From the NCBI GenBank assembly GCA_016926135.1, contig JAFGPH010000106.1, positions 1 to 6,178 on the forward strand: a stretch of DNA of 6,178 bases. Reading direction: 5' to 3'. This document shows, piece after piece, positions 5,723 to 6,178 of the stretch (its first letter is position 1; each line of letters starts with the position of its first letter). This stretch comes from Deltaproteobacteria bacterium (lineage in GTDB: Bacteria > Desulfobacterota > DSM-4660 > Desulfatiglandales > HGW-15). Both the position numbers and the translations under genes were made by a program. The notes beneath the pieces were generated by a model that did no database searches, was not told the DNA's origin, and was given only the letters and a program-made list of their open reading frames with translations.

Positions 5723-5740
5723 TGGCATAAATCGTGCTTT
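5723..5740 (+). promoter_or_regulatory. Sigma-54 (RpoN) -24/-12 promoter
   Basis: TGGCATAAATCGTGCTTT has the invariant GG (5724-5725) and GC (5736-5737) separated by exactly 10 bp, a TGGCA left half and TGCTTT right half (consensus TGGCAC-N5-TTGCW; one mismatch in each half). Transcription should start near 5749, giving a leader of about 215 nt before the ATG at 5964. Three dyads upstream at enhancer distance strengthen the call. Confidence 0.7.
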
Positions 5741-5963
5741 CATGCAAACACTAGACTTTGACGCTGCGTGTTCCGAATCATTCATGAAATAAACATCAAT
5801 TGTTTCCATTTTTATTGCCTGATTTCGAAACTTTAAGCTGACTGCTGAGAGCTGAGCGCAGAAAGCTGTTTCTTGTCGTGAAAAACCTGGTTCGTCACCT
5901 TTGTCAGCGCCTTGAGCCTTTTTCCTATGAGAAGCGACAGGGCGTTCAGACTCGGAGGCGCGG
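5741..5963 (+). other. Leader of the downstream receiver gene
   Basis: No supported gene lies here. It contains the heptamer tract at 5835-5869 and ends in the Shine-Dalgarno GGAGG (5954-5958). A 16-codon frame from ATG 5742 lies before or at the predicted transcription start and is not credible. I see no hairpin followed by a T-run. Confidence 0.4.
5835..5869 (+). repeat. Heptamer repeat tract (RAGCTGA-like, five units)
   Basis: Five contiguous 7-nt units: AAGCTGA, CTGCTGA, GAGCTGA, GCGCAGA, AAGCTGT. It is unrelated to the hexamer tracts. It lies within the untranslated leader of the receiver gene. Function is unknown; it may be a decaying simple-sequence repeat. Confidence 0.6.
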
Positions 5964-6178
5964 ATGAGAATTCTGATCGTGGATGACGACCCGGGGATAT
6001 TGAATGCCTTGAGGGTGGGTCTCACGAGTGTCGGTCACCTGAACTCAACCGCAGGTAACGGACAGGAGGCCTTGGATCTCCTTCAATCGTCGAACAAGAT
6101 CGGGGAGCCCATTGACCTCCTGGTGACCGATTTTAGGATGCCGAAAATGGACGGCCTGGAACTCATTCGTCTCTGCAA
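5964..6178 (+). CDS. Response regulator receiver domain protein (partial, cut by window end)
   Basis: The first 71 residues form the front half of a receiver domain: beta-1 MRILIVDDDPGIL with acidic residues Asp7-Asp9, alpha-1, then LLVTDFRMPKMDGLELI with phospho-acceptor Asp56 and the usual Met-Pro turn. The conserved Thr/Ser and Lys, and any output domain, lie beyond the window, so it may be a single-domain regulator, a receiver-kinase hybrid or a DNA-binding regulator. GGAGG (5954-5958), 5 nt before the ATG, sets the start. The gene lies downstream of the sigma-54 promoter and the three dyads, so it is predicted to depend on an NtrC-type activator, possibly the one at 3285. It is a different receiver from those of the other two proteins, not a duplicate. 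Confidence 0.92.
   Translation, partial: MRILIVDDDPGILNALRVGLTSVGHLNSTAGNGQEALDLLQSSNKIGEPIDLLVTDFRMPKMDGLELIRLC

Noticed and set aside
5684..6025. 113-codon reverse-strand frame covering the sigma-54 promoter and the receiver start
   Set aside because: It overlaps a clear receiver gene on the other strand and the regulatory region, with no family signature.

Overview
The window looks like chromosomal DNA of a GC-rich Gram-negative bacterium, most plausibly a deltaproteobacterium (Desulfobacterota / Syntrophobacterales-like). This is an inference. It rests on a soluble multi-PAS hybrid histidine kinase whose H-box reads HEINNPIN and is followed by an enlarged dimerisation helix region, on its NtrC-type partner, on a sigma-54 enhancer/promoter region, and on short purine-rich hexamer repeats between genes. 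No species can be named from the sequence alone.

Layout, left to right. (1) 1-356: the last codons of a probable HigB toxin, then a complete HigA-type antitoxin. (2) 473-664: an autonomous tRNA-Leu(CAA) unit with a good sigma-70 promoter, encoded CCA and an intrinsic terminator. (3) 679-4655: a sigma-70-type promoter, a leader of about 190 nt, a 777-aa hybrid kinase (three PAS, HisKA, HATPase, receiver) and a 456-aa sigma-54-dependent response regulator (receiver, AAA+, Fis-type HTH). The two genes are probably co-transcribed. (4) 3231-3282 and 4646-4730: RAGGCK-type hexamer tracts that begin inside the last codons of both genes and carry their stop codons. (5) 4869-5398: a second toxin-antitoxin pair of a different class (Unstab_antitox plus RelE/ParE). 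(6) 5397-5522: a remnant of a second NtrC-like gene, only its DNA-binding tail. (7) 5510-5740: three copies of a 17-bp dyad built on TGCGTCATTATGRC, followed about 110-200 bp downstream by a -24/-12 promoter. (8) 5964-6178: the start of another receiver-domain gene, cut by the window edge.

How it may work together (inference): a cytoplasmic signal sensed by the PAS domains drives phosphorylation of the NtrC-type regulator. The regulator would bind the three dyads and activate sigma-54 RNA polymerase at 5723-5740, switching on the receiver gene at 5964, so one two-component system would control the next. The dyads could instead belong to the lost paralogue whose HTH remnant overlaps the first of them, with the surviving regulator inheriting the sites.

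The most noteworthy material is the dyad/sigma-54 region, the HTH remnant beside it, the hexamer elements that supply the ends of two neighbouring proteins, and a ParE-like toxin whose family-expected start codon is CTG. I see no CRISPR array, transposase, rRNA or phage gene, and no clear evidence of a wholly new system.
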